Shown: one piece after another, positions 47,379 to 57,838 of the stretch
Numbering within the stretch: the stretch's first letter is position 1
How the letters are laid out: each line of letters starts with the position of its first letter
Assembly (NCBI GenBank): GCA_963693285.1
Contig: OY848917.1
Location: 10,540,192-10,604,191 of the forward strand
Reading direction: 5' to 3'
Source: Xestospongia muta
Taxonomy: Eukaryota > Porifera > Demospongiae > Haplosclerida > Petrosiidae
Length of the DNA stretch: 64,000 nucleotides
Program-made: the position numbers and the translations under genes
The notes under the pieces: generated by a model
Told to the model about the DNA's origin: nothing
Database searches by the model: none
The model's input: the letters and a program-made list of their open reading frames with translations, nothing else

Positions 47379-47614
47379 CAATTAGTATAAAATTGTGAAA
47401 ACGTTTTTACAAGTGACTTATTGCAAACCACAATGTTTATGTGCTTTAAGTGGGTGCTGAGACAATTATTTGTTTGAAAACATGGTGCAGCCAAGTCCTT
47501 TTTTAAGTGCCCTCGACATGAGTCTATTTTCTTTGTTTATATATGATTTATTATGTTATAGTTACATCTTCTTTAATAGCCTAGGTTATCCTCTGGAGGA
47601 AAAAAGCCAAGGGA

Positions 47615-48860
47615 TAGGCACTACAAGCGGTGGAGTGAGACCCAGTTACATAAAGCAGCAAAGGACGTAGCTAAAGGACGATTTACTCTTAGAAAAGCTG
47701 CTGAAATTTATAATGCGCCTAAGTCAACATTATGGGATGGAGTGTCTGGTAATGTCTCTTTTGGTGCTCATAGTGGACCTCCTAGATACTTTAATGACAT
47801 TGAAGAAGAACTAGTAACATTTTTGGTAGGCTCAGCTAAAATTGGCTTCGCTCGCACAAAGGAACAAGTTCTATGTATTGTCAGAGCAGCACTAGCGAAG
47901 AAATGTCAATGTGAAGTTGAAGATGTCAATGTCACTACTGGTTGGTGGGGCTCATTTGTGAAGCAGCATCAAAAGCTACGATTAAGATGTGGATCCAAAT
48001 TAGCATATCGTAGAGCTATTGCAGCTAACCCAGATGTCATAAATTGTTATTTTGACTTGCTTGAAGAAACATTGAAGTTTAATAATTTGCTTGAATCACC
48101 AATGTTGATTTTTAATTGTGATTAGAGTGGGTTTCCATTGCAACATAAACCTGGCAAAATAATTGGAGTACTAGGTCAGAGAGATTTATCCTGTATTACT
48201 AGTAGTGATAAAGCCCAAGTTACTGTTTTGTCAGCATGCAGTGCTTCTGGTTACCTTTTGCCTCCTATGATAATTTTTGATCGGAAAAAACTCAAACCCA
48301 ATTTCGCAACAGGAGAAATATCAGGTACTGCATATGGGTTGTCTAAAAATGGATGGATAGACTCCGAATTGTTTCAGGAATGGTTTACTAATCACTTCTT
48401 ACTTCACATTCCTCCACAGCGACCCATCTTTTATTCCTGGATAGACATTCTTCACATTACCAACCTCAATTGATCAGGACAGCTGCTGCAAATCAGATCA
48501 TCTTATTTTGCTTGCCACCTCATACAACTCGTTTGTGTCAACCACTGGACAGGTCATGTTTTAGCCCCTTAAAAAAGGCATACAATAATGAATGTCATCT
48601 CTACATGTCCTGTAATCCTGGGAAAGCCATTAATAGATTTAATTTTCACTGAAATTTTTAGTCGAGCCTGGACAAAGGCAATGACACCAGCCAATATTGT
48701 TGCTGGTTATGATCTACCTGACATCAGATACGAAAAATGGAAAAAACTATTCCATCCTGAAGAATTATCTTTAGACACTACAGCATGTAAATCCAGTGGT
48801 GAAGACATTGGTCTCAGTGAAGTGGATGAGAAAGTAAGTGATACAGCCTTAGGTTAATTA
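47615..48860 (+). pseudogene. pogo/Tigger-type transposase pseudogene
   Basis: N-terminal helix-turn-helix (KRWSETQLHKAAKDVAKG, then FTLRKAAEIYNAPKSTLWD: psq/CENP-B style) leads into the 127-codon frame 47742-48125 with TTGWWGSFVKQH. The first catalytic Asp block (LIFNCD) is followed at once by a TAG stop, then SGFPLQHKPG, VTVLSACSASGYLLPP and NGWIDSELFQEWFTNHF to about 48420. A +1 frameshift near 48428 separates this from FLDRHSSHYQPQLIRTAAA (second Asp present, usual Gly replaced by Arg) and LPPHTTRLCQPLD (third block). A last frame ends YEKWKKLFHPEELSLD near 48780 and may splice at gtaagt (48832). One stop and one or two frameshifts: dead but fairly young compared with the copy at 10-11.4 kb, and a different subfamily. 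Confidence 0.87.
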
Positions 48861-48862
48861 TA

Positions 48863-49345
48863 CTTTGAATTAATGGCTTGCTATTTTAGAAAGTACACTA
48901 GAACAGTCACCCAAAAATTCTCAAATTTTCAGTATGTGTAGTGTTTATATATTGAAGTATTTTTGAGTTAATTATTGTTACAGGGAGGAAGAGATGTACC
49001 AGAAATGCAAGCAAGAGAAGTGAAAAGATAGTACTCAGTGATTATGATAATAATGGACTCAGTGATAATGGTATGTGATATTGTATTATAATTTACCTTA
49101 TAGATTAGTGGCTTGCCATTTTAGAAAGTACACTAGAACAGTCAAAGACATTACCCAAAAATTCTCAAATTTCCAGTATGTGTAGTGTTTATATATTGAA
49201 GTATTTTTGAGTTAATTATCTTTTTTTACAGGGAGAAAGAGATGTACAAGAAATGCTAGCAAAAGAAGTGAAGAACAGACAGGACTCAGTGAATTTGACA
49301 AGAATGGACTCAGTGATAATGGTGTGTGATATTATAATTTACCCT
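48863..49345. repeat. ~235-bp tandem duplication with exon-like core
   Basis: 48863-49105 and 49106-49345 are two copies with a 235-bp offset, sharing ggcttgcnattttagaaagt, ccagtatgtgtagtgttta and a ttacag acceptor followed by ggagnaagagatgtac. Each repeats what looks like one small exon (RDVPEM / RDVQEM) downstream of the transposase pseudogene, with differing stops. Confidence 0.8.
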
Positions 49346-49356
49346 AGATTAGTGGC

Positions 49357-50045
49357 TAGTTCCACGCCCATGAGATGCATTAGTTCTAGACCCTGTTCGA
49401 CCATTAGTACCTATACATTAATACTCAATAAAATAGTACATGTATATGTCTTACTTGGAGATGAGTTACATGATTGACACTTGTCAGTTGCAATAGTTTT
49501 TTTTTTTCGCCTATGAGTTCCTACATTAGTTCCACGCCCACAAGATGCATTAGCTCTAGACCCTTTTCAACCATTGGCACATATATATTAATATTCAGTA
49601 AATAGTATATGTATATGTCTTACTTGGAGATGAGTTACGTAATTGACACTCGTCAGTTGCACTAGTTTCAAATCCACGAATTCCTATATGTTCCACGCTC
49701 ACGAGATGCATTAGTTCTAGATTCTGTTTGACCATTAGTACCTATATATTAATATTCAGTAAAATAGTACATGTATATATCTTTCTTGGAGATGAGTTAT
49801 GTGATTGACACTCGTCAGTTGCACTACTTCCACATCCGTGAGTTCCTACACTAGTTCCACGCCCATGAGATGCATTAGTTCTAGATTCTGTTCGACCACT
49901 AGTACCTATACATTAATAGTCAGTAAAATAGTACATGTATATGTTTTAGTTAGAGATGAGTTACGTGATTCACATATGTCAGTTCCACTAGTTCCACGCT
50001 GAGTTCCTACTCTAGTTCCAGACCCATGAGTCTCACTAGGTCATC
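49357..50045. repeat. ~165-bp tandem satellite, about 4.2 copies
   Basis: Copies begin near 49357, 49527, 49687, 49852 and 50013 (periods 170, 160, 165, 161). Each starts tagttccacgcccatgagat and includes tagtacatgtatatgtcttn, gagatgagttacgtgattga and gtcagttgca. Copies differ by roughly one base in ten. No spacers, so not CRISPR-like. The fifth copy is cut at the edge of the RT relic. Confidence 0.9.
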
Positions 50046-50800
50046 ACCCACGAGTTTCATTACTATAATTAGCTGCTTCATTTTTTGGGTTTAAAAAAAC
50101 AAACATGTTGAATGAGCTGCATCTTCGCAACCTGTGTTGACTATCACATAGTTGTAAAGTTCCTGCAGATTCACCTATGTCTGTACCAATGAGGATAAAA
50201 GCTTTCCCAATTCTAATGAGTCTCAAACCTTGACTTTTGTCCAGTGCAATTAATGTACTAGCTGTAAATGCAGTCAAACCATTAGGATTGACATACATGG
50301 TACAAATGAATCTACTAAGTGTGGCCAATGCATCACAAAGATCTGATGATGCATCATGAAAAGAAGTGACCAAGCGCCTCCACACATGAGCATCAATATC
50401 TGTGGGATCTGCTGTACAGTCTGTATGCTCATTCCAGGGTACAATGCTTGACTAGGGCAATGTTTTTGAAGTAATTCATCCTGTACTGTCTTATTTGAAT
50501 CAACCATCAGATACAAAAGAAGGGAATCACCCCCAGACCCATCAGATAATAGACGTAGGAACTTTCCCCTTACCTTCAATTATTATCTTGGCAAAGGAGT
50601 GTGCATTTTGGTTGTCTTTTTGGTTTCATGGATCTATATGCACATTTGATGAGACAATAGGTTTTTATAGAGTAAGGGCTGCCATTGTCATTGTAGCAGC
50701 ACAAGATCTAAGCAGACGTGCTCACTCTGATGTAAATGCTTTGCCAGCCCTGTCAGAGGAGATTTTGAAATATTTCGTCTACAGTGTACAACTTCATTAT
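50044..50800 (-). pseudogene. Reverse-transcriptase-type retroelement relic
   Basis: Two overlapping minus frames. 50385-50044 reads MWRRLVTSFHDASSDLCDAL, then FTASTLIALDKSQGLRLIRI and GESAGTLQLCDSQHR: the fingers/palm-leading block (FTAxRLIPLDK-x-x-GVRPI type) of a retroelement RT widespread in invertebrates. 50579-50274 supplies the preceding segment (SDGSGGDS) in another frame, and further upstream on the same strand (to about 50800) KAFTSE and LLRSCAATM can be read. The GV(R)PIGxGE core is degraded (GLRLIRIGK) and the YxDD palm is missing. Strongly truncated. Confidence 0.65.
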
Positions 50801-51245
50801 ATGCACTATTAATATCCTTTGAAAACTCTTCACCACATACATTACCCCAATTACAGTTATGAATGGGTAGCTTAGAATAATCCAGGAGATAAATAAGTGA
50901 TTCAGATTGGAGATAATTTAAAGGACATATGGGAAACTAGCAGGCGTTTCTGAGTTTATTTTTAGTAAAGATGACTCAGTCAAAACAAGCAAAGTATAAC
51001 TACCATTTATTTCAGCTTGAGAATTGATGAAAGAAACGTTTAGTTTTTTCTAGGAGAACTTGGAAGCTCAATAGGTTCATGGTCCTTATGAAGTGACAGA
51101 CAGTCAGGACACCTCAGGCTTTATTTTTTGCAGGAAAAATTTTCGCAACATGCATCCTTGAGCATCACAATGGCAGCAAACAGGCATGTTGCAAACATTA
51201 AGAAGCTTTATTATGACTGAATTGTATTTGATAAGGGAGAATAGG

Positions 51246-51378
51246 TGAATATTACAATTATGTTACAAAATTGAAATTGCTTACTTAAGTGGTCTTTTAC
51301 TATACTGTTTTATTAACATTAGATCTGTGTACATTAAAGGGAATATTACTATTATATTATAAAACTAAGATATGCTTA

Positions 51379-51420
<42 letters not shown>

Positions 51421-51572
51421 GTTTTTCATTATACTACTGTATTGACAGTAGGTCCCTGTACAGAGAGGTTTATATTACTATTATGTTATATAATTAAGAT
51501 TACTTATTTTGATTGTTTCTTGTCATACTGCTATATTGACATTAAGTCTCTCTGCAGACAGGTTAGTATTTT
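51246..51572. repeat. Imperfect ~90-130-bp tandem repeats with (CT)n expansion
   Basis: A unit made of ttactatacTgnnttattaaca, a gtctcTgtac block and tattactattatgttata is repeated about three times (starts near 51297, 51424 and 51517; a partial tail at 51248). Between units one and two a (CT)n run of about 16 units (51382-51413) has expanded. Confidence 0.7.
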
Positions 51573-52356
51573 TTGTATTTTGTGAATGCTGTGTGATACT
51601 AAAAAAGAAAATTTGAGATGCTTATGAAACAAATAATCTTATAACAACACACTTTTGGCAAGAAATTAATTTTTAAATGACTTTTAAATGATGTTTAATT
51701 TTCTTGTTAATGGATCTGTAATTCAGCAAAAGTAGTGCTATAGTAGTCACATTTACATTATTTGCATAGGGACACACCCAATCATATTATTACTATTTGT
51801 AGTCACAATATTGAACAAAGTGGCAGACATTTAAAACAAGAGTATCATTGAAAATATCATCCTATAATTGTTTTTGAAGATGTTTTATTAACAGTGAAAC
51901 ACTGACTAGAGCTACAAAATTAGAGAGCTGGTAGCAATGTCTGTAGTATCCTAAGAGATAAGTTTAAAGGCAAAGTAGCTAGCTAGCAAAAAAGTCAAGC
52001 CTTTGAAACATGATCATTACCACCTATTTAAATATATAGTGCTTATGACTAAGGTTAATAAAACTCATTGATTACCATATGTATCAGTGGTTAGTATGTG
52101 CAATTTAAATGTAATGGTTACTTTCAATTGTCACATACAACAATAATATAAAATGATGCAAGTGCATGAACATATAAGTACATAAATATATAGATATAGA
52201 TATATACATAACATGTGGTCCAAAATGATTATAGGATCGCTTGTCATATGTGCTTCATGTTTGTGCCAACCATCCAAAAAATATGAAAACAGTTACTGAA
52301 CGAATGTTCATTGAAAATCACTGTTGAGTTTAATGTTCATTTTGGTTTTTAAGACT
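51573..52356. other. No recognisable feature
   Basis: AT-rich; atagatatagatatatacata-like simple sequence near 52190. Confidence 0.45.
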
Positions 52357-52532
52357 ATGGACTGAGTTTATCCTTTATAGATATTACACTAGATGTTTTG
52401 ATTCATCAGATGAAACCAAGAATTTACAAGTTACCATGATGTGTTATGCCTTTATCCATGATATTTGTTGCTGACTTGATTTTCTTTTTCTGTTCTGTGT
52501 GACATTAACAAATGTTCAACCTCTTATTTTGC
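52357..52532. repeat. Dispersed repeat, copy of 62281-62453
   Basis: Shares ttagatattac, cagatgaaaccaagaattta, caagttac, atgatgtgttatgcc, gctgac and ttcaacctctt blocks in the same order and orientation with the segment at 62281-62453. No coding content seen. Confidence 0.7.
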
Positions 52533-52710
52533 TTTCTACAACAATGAATCACTAGTATGTCTGCACTGCACTACTGCTTTATCTATCAATGTTTCAATGG
52601 AAATGGTAATGTCTTCAAATTAGCAGATTTTGTTGCTTTCAAAATTTTAGGAACATTAAGAGTGATTGGTCTGTGTGACAATTCTAATGATGGCTTGAAT
52701 ATTAGCTGCA

Positions 52711-52848
52711 TTAAGCATGGCCAATTGGCCATGATATTTTCTTGTAGCAGCTCATGAGGAGATTAAAGACACTATACCGCTCAATAGCTTCGTGATATTT
52801 CTGCTGTTTATATAGTTCATATTCTTTTTGATTCAGTTTCTCTGCCAT
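52711..52848 (-). CDS. TPR-like start exon, copy 1
   Basis: A 45-codon frame from ATG 52848: MAEKLNQKEYELYKQQKYHE, then AIERYSVFNLLM, to TAA at 52711. The first ~30 residues match the opening helix pair of a tetratricopeptide repeat (lK-x-x-G-n-x-lyk-x-x-kY-x-x-AI-x-x-Y pattern, here with E where G is usual). After AIERY the similarity stops; a possible donor (g/gtatag) lies there, so this may be a first exon. No other TPR exon was found nearby. Either a small gene fragment or a displaced exon. Confidence 0.5.
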   Translation of the reverse strand: MAEKLNQKEYELYKQQKYHEAIERYSVFNLLMSCYKKISWPIGHA

Positions 52849-53052
52849 TATGTTGAATTCAGTGTTTGATTTAATATGAAGATATGATACTGCTATTATA
52901 TTTCTAGCATAAATATTAATAAGGAATAATAGCCATACATTTTCTCCAATACTTTTTATTTATAAATTTACTATGCTAGTCAAATTAATATTTAACATTA
53001 AGAGTGATTGGTCTGTGTGACAATTCTAATGATGGCTTGAATATTAGCTGCA

Positions 53053-53190
53053 TTAAGCATGGCCAATTGGCCATGATATTTTCTTGTAGCAGCTCATGAG
53101 GAGATTAAAGACACTATACCGCTCAATAGCTTCGTGATATTTCTGCTGTTTATATAGTTCATATTCTTTTTGATTCAGTTTCTCTGCCAT
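53053..53190 (-). CDS. TPR-like start exon, copy 2
   Basis: Identical to the frame at 52711-52848, shifted by the 342-bp tandem duplication, ATG at 53190. Confidence 0.5.
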   Translation of the reverse strand: MAEKLNQKEYELYKQQKYHEAIERYSVFNLLMSCYKKISWPIGHA

Positions 53191-53335
53191 TATGTTGAAT
53201 TCAGTGTTTGATTTAATATGAAGATATGATACTGCTATTATATTTCTAGCATAAATATTAATAAGGAATAATAGCCATACATTTTCTCCAATACTTTTTA
53301 TTTATAAATTTACTATGCTAGTCAAATTAATATTT

Positions 53336-54059
53336 TTTTAAAGAAATGACACAGTTGTCTTGCTGATGCAAGATCATATAAAAATAAAAGGAGCATATTG
53401 TCTAAAGTTGTAACTTCCAACACATCATTTTAGGTTTTTAATCAAACTTATAGGAGATTCTTTCTCCAAGCTCCTTTCCGTTTTTGGTACTATAAGGCTT
53501 GGAGTAAACTCTTCTGACTACTTATTAAGTGTCAGTCGGTGACAAACACAAACAAAAGAAAAGATAGAAATGGTATGGTATACTGCAACTTTATTGTATT
53601 AGTTATATAAGGTGTTGGCCTCTGCAGTATATTCAGAATATTGGACTGTCGATTAATGACTTACTTAAGTTATTATTATCATGAGTTAGAGATGGTGATC
53701 ATGGGATAGAGGTTAATGTGACTATGCTACTAATAAGAGCAAGAACATCAAACAGTATATATAAAGCTAATTAACATTAAATTTTATTACTGTCTACTGG
53801 AATCTTGGTTCAAAAGTTGGAGCCTATACAATCCATTCTTAAAATTAAAGATAAATAGAAAGTACTTGACCAAATACTTTTAATTAAGAAAATTATTACA
53901 TCGAAATAACACAACCCCTAATAGTACATGATACATATTAGCCACTTCAATACCAGAGTTCAAATCACATATTAAAGCATGTTAAGGGAGAATACTGACT
54001 GTCTGTGCATTGTATTCTTAAGAATTCGCAGTCCTGCTCTAGATATAAACGTATGTGAT
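53336..54059. other. No recognisable feature
   Basis: AT-rich sequence with no supported exon or repeat. Confidence 0.45.
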
Positions 54060-54475
54060 ATTTAATCAAATTCCGATTCTTCTGCACAAACAAATGTTAC
54101 CAGCCTAAGGACAGTGTGCTCCATCACAATAAATCACCTATCCATATTTCTTCACAAATTCAATAAATTTCGTCATAACATTTTGTAATTCTAACTAAGT
54201 GTAGCAAAGATTGCTTTGCTTCTTTCTGCACTATAGCCTTTAGTGGCTTCAGATCTTAATGCATACCTGTTTTATCACAGTTAAAAATTTGTCTTGAACA
54301 TATTTGAAGCATTGTCTTCTATGATCTGTTCTAAGAGATCAAAATAGCCAGTTAAGGCATCAGACTTACACGCTAATCTTTGACTATGTGATAGATGCTC
54401 AGCCACACGAAGAGTAACTTTTGGGTCCCTTTGTTTGAAGCCTTTCCACCAACCAAGTGTCATATCAATATTTCT
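54060..54475 (-). pseudogene. pogo-type transposase fragment
   Basis: Minus strand: GWWKGFKQRDPKVTLRVAEH and LTGYFDLLEQIIED (54463-54300), the stretch before the catalytic core, then in another frame IFNCDKTGMH (first catalytic Asp, near 54270), a stop, and DLKPLKAIVQKEAKQSLLHL. The rest is missing or unreadable below about 54.06 kb. Similar in layout to the 47.6-kb pseudogene but in opposite orientation and a different copy. Confidence 0.75.
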
Positions 54476-54942
54476 ACCTTTTTAAATAAATAAAGTTTAA
54501 AGCAATGAAAGAACATAATTTCCTAGTCCATGGATGTCTAATTTTAGCTGATCTTAATTAAAACTTCACCAATACCTTATCTTCTTTGTCTGTTAAGTAT
54601 TTTTGTTGTCCACTATTAGTACCTCTTACCACCTTACCAGTAATGTGGTCCTGAATGGTGGACTAAGGAATCTAGTATTCTTTAGCTGCTCTTTTTTATT
54701 GATAATCCAGTGCTTACAGCTTTACAAACTAGTTCGAGATCTTTTGAACTCTCATTTTGATATTGAATTGGTCAAGTTGCATGTGGTTTAGCAGAACATA
54801 CCAATTAAAAAAGTTAGAAATATTTAATTAGTAATAGTCTAGCTGTTATAAATTATCTGTATTAAATATTCTAGAGTATTTATTAGTACAAAATACCAGA
54901 AGTTCTGTATCATTATACTATCTTGACAGTTCTGTATTTCTA
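54476..54942. other. No recognisable feature
   Basis: AT-rich sequence; nothing supported. Confidence 0.4.
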
Positions 54943-57072
54943 GTGCATACAGATCATATATGGAAATCTGAAGTTGGCTGTGTAGTCTTCTATATTGAAT
55001 CTCAGACTTTGCCACCTCAAAATTCACTGCACATTATTGAGTATACTCCTTTATTTAGCATTGATTCATTTTTTTTCATATTAAATAATGCTGACTACCA
55101 ATATCAAGTTGGGTTATCCAGTGAAGATATTTTAGATACTATCACTGATTTTGTAACTACTCAGGGTACTAAATGGTCAACATTTTATTATTGGTTCTTT
55201 TACACTGAGTAAATGATGTCCTTAATACACTACAGCTTACCTCTATTCTAGCCTCACTCTATTGTGAGTTTAATGTACTTCCAAATGATTTCAAATAGTA
55301 TTATCGCTGCTTAGCAAACTTGTTTTGATACCATATTGATGTTAACATGAGTGAAGGTGTAGGGACAACACTGAGTGATAATACATTGACATTAAATACA
55401 CTTAGAAATTGTTAAAGATACCAAGATGGACCTCAAATTCCTTCCAACAACACATCAAGTCATCACTCATAGTATTGCCAGAGAGCTTCTTGGACTAAAA
55501 TGCAATGTTTGCCAATATCACATAAAAAGTTACATAGATTACTGCACAGATGCCTTCCCTTTTCTACAACCATCTTTTTTTTAATTTTGAACTTGAGTTA
55601 CACAATTATTGGATAATATCACAACAAATATCTCATACATGTATAGAGTGAGGTTCCTCCCACATTTAGAACAATTTTTGACCTATTTTTTCAATGCATT
55701 GTCGTCTTTTGAAACTGCTCTACCATTGAGAACATCATGTTTTAATATAACTTCATCATGCACATTGATGTCAAGTATTTCTAAAAAGTTAAAGTTGGAA
55801 TCAAGGATCTTTCAAAACATCAAATGCTTTTAGTTTTAAAGAAAAATACTAAACAAAGTTGTATCCAAATCACAAACTTTATCAACAGCTGTAAAAGATA
55901 TGGTTGTTCCATCAACTAGTTCCATTGTTTTTGAAGACAATGGTATATTATTTTATTCTGAACAGAACCTAAGTGCATTAGTTCAAGTCAGTTTGGTATA
56001 CGTGGAAATTTAGTTCATCATGTGACACTCCATGTAGACACATTAATTGAACAAATATTTGTAAAATTTCTACTTTATATTGGAAATAGTTCCTTAAAAA
56101 CATCAGAGCAGTACACAAAAAGTTACTGTACAAAAATCATAATAAGGAGGATATTCCTATAATTATGGTATCTGTTGATGATGACATTACGTGTATTGTG
56201 TCTAATTCTAATGGTGGTTGTACTGGGACAACTTAAGTCTTTCTACCATATGTCTCTTAGATAAGCCATAGCACCTTTTAAACAAAAAAATAAACTTGCT
56301 TAATCTACTACTATTGTTGAAGATTATTCTGTTCATTATAAAGTGTTGTAAATGATGGCAGTAGTCAAAAATTACATATAATAACTCACTGCAAGCTATA
56401 ATGGGGATAAATCTGTTCAAATTGTGTTAAATGCTATGAAACCAATTAAAAATAGAGGTAGAGGTCCTGAGATGACCAACTGTCAATTGTTAGGTTGGGG
56501 CACATGTACAAAATTAGTTTTATTAAATTGTAATATATTATGTACATGTAGTTGTTGTCAGTAGGTCTTGTCTTTTACATAGACCAGAATGGAACTCAAT
56601 TTGGCCTTAGCCTTGTATCTTTGGTTATTATACTCTCAATCCATGTTTTTCATTTGTTGGTTTTGAAACTATCTTGTGAAACAAATGAATCTATTCCAAT
56701 TATTGAAGCCGGTTGTAAATTGATAGTGTACTTGTTTACCTGAGGTTATTATAACAATTCAGTTGTAATCCATTGTTTCAATATTCATAGTATATTACTA
56801 ACATTTAATGGCTGAAAGTACCAAGGTATTATTGTCCATATCATGTTGTCTATGTTAAGAAGATTCTACAAATTGAGTCTTATTTTCTGCAGGTCAAAGG
56901 TCAATATGATATTTTTGTCAAAATTAACTCACCATATACTGTTACAACTTCATTTAAAGTTAAAATTTTAAGACCATCTCCTCAGCATAGTGCTATTAAT
57001 ATTCATTATAATGATGAATGTACATTTGTTATTGTTATTCCAATGATCCAACAGTCTTTGTTTGTAATCTAG
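54943..57072 (+). pseudogene. Plus-strand coding-like blocks of unknown identity
   Basis: Several blocks read like old exons. 54943-55212: LHIIEYTPLFSIDSFFF, then QVGLSSEDILDTITDFV, to a stop. 55345-55420: SEGVGTTLSDNTLTLNTL. About 55860-56010: DMVVPSTSSIVFEDNGILFY, then SEQNLSALVQVSLVY. 56108-56236: AVHKKLLYKNHNKEDIPI, then SVDDDITCIVSNSNGGC, to TAA. 56893-57072 after a good acceptor (ttttctgcag): VKGQYDIFVKINSPYTVTT, then SFKVKILRPSPQHSAI, to TAG. Codon texture is clearly better than the surrounding noise but stops and frame changes separate the blocks. They precede, in the same orientation, the exons leading to the CHAT domain and may be its decayed 5' part or a tandem relative. Family not recognised. 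Confidence 0.4.
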
Positions 57073-57838
57073 AAAGACCAGTAGATATGCAAAATAATAT
57101 GAAATAATTTGTCTAGAGTTGACAAAAGGAATGTAATCAACTCTAATTTTGATAGCTCTAGAAGACTGAAAAATATATAGATTATGAATGAAGAAACATA
57201 AGAATACAAAATAAAAAACAAATATATGGTACAACATACAAAACAGTGCTAACAATAAAAAGTTGATAAATGTAATTTAATAGTAGCTAATGACTCTACA
57301 ATAAAGCCCTTTTATAATGACATTTTAAAATAATACTCAATGTTATTTAAAAATAGGCTTAAAAGAAAACATTGCACAAGAATAGAACACAAATACTTCA
57401 AATACAATTACTGCAAATGAGAGCTATCTGTAATATCAGACATGAAAGGTAAAGGTGTATTAGAGAGCACAACATTGGATGATTGTTCTTTCTTTACAAC
57501 ATGTTCAGCGTGTTATCTTAGGAATTAAAGCTTAGGCTTTAAGACAATTTTTGTCAAGGATTTACGCAAGCATTAATTTTCTTGATATCCAAAAAAATTG
57601 TTGGAGCCTTTTGTTAACGCGCTTTATGTACATCAATATACAGCATTCATGACATGTTCTATTATTACTTTAGAATGAGGTATATAGTAAGAGTACTATA
57701 TCTGTCTCTAAACCACTACTCCAACCAGAATAATTAGAGATACAACACTGTGCAAATATCATCACTCAAGATCATACTAACCATTCCAGTTTTGCTAAAG
57801 CCTCTGTTAACTAACCTTAACTCCTTTACCCATTTCAG

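Larger units (their letters stand above)
52653..53335. repeat. Perfect 342-bp tandem duplication
   Basis: 52653-52994 and 52995-53335 appear identical base for base. Each copy carries the short minus-strand TPR-like ORF described separately. Perfect identity implies a very recent event or an assembly error. Confidence 0.93.

Noticed and set aside
49357..50045. Repeat array resembling CRISPR spacing
   Set aside because: Units are ~165 bp and contiguous, with drift along the whole unit; there are no short conserved repeats separated by unique spacers and the DNA is eukaryotic.
51382..51413. (CT)n tract as GAGA-type promoter element
   Set aside because: It is an expansion within an imperfect tandem repeat with no gene start nearby.
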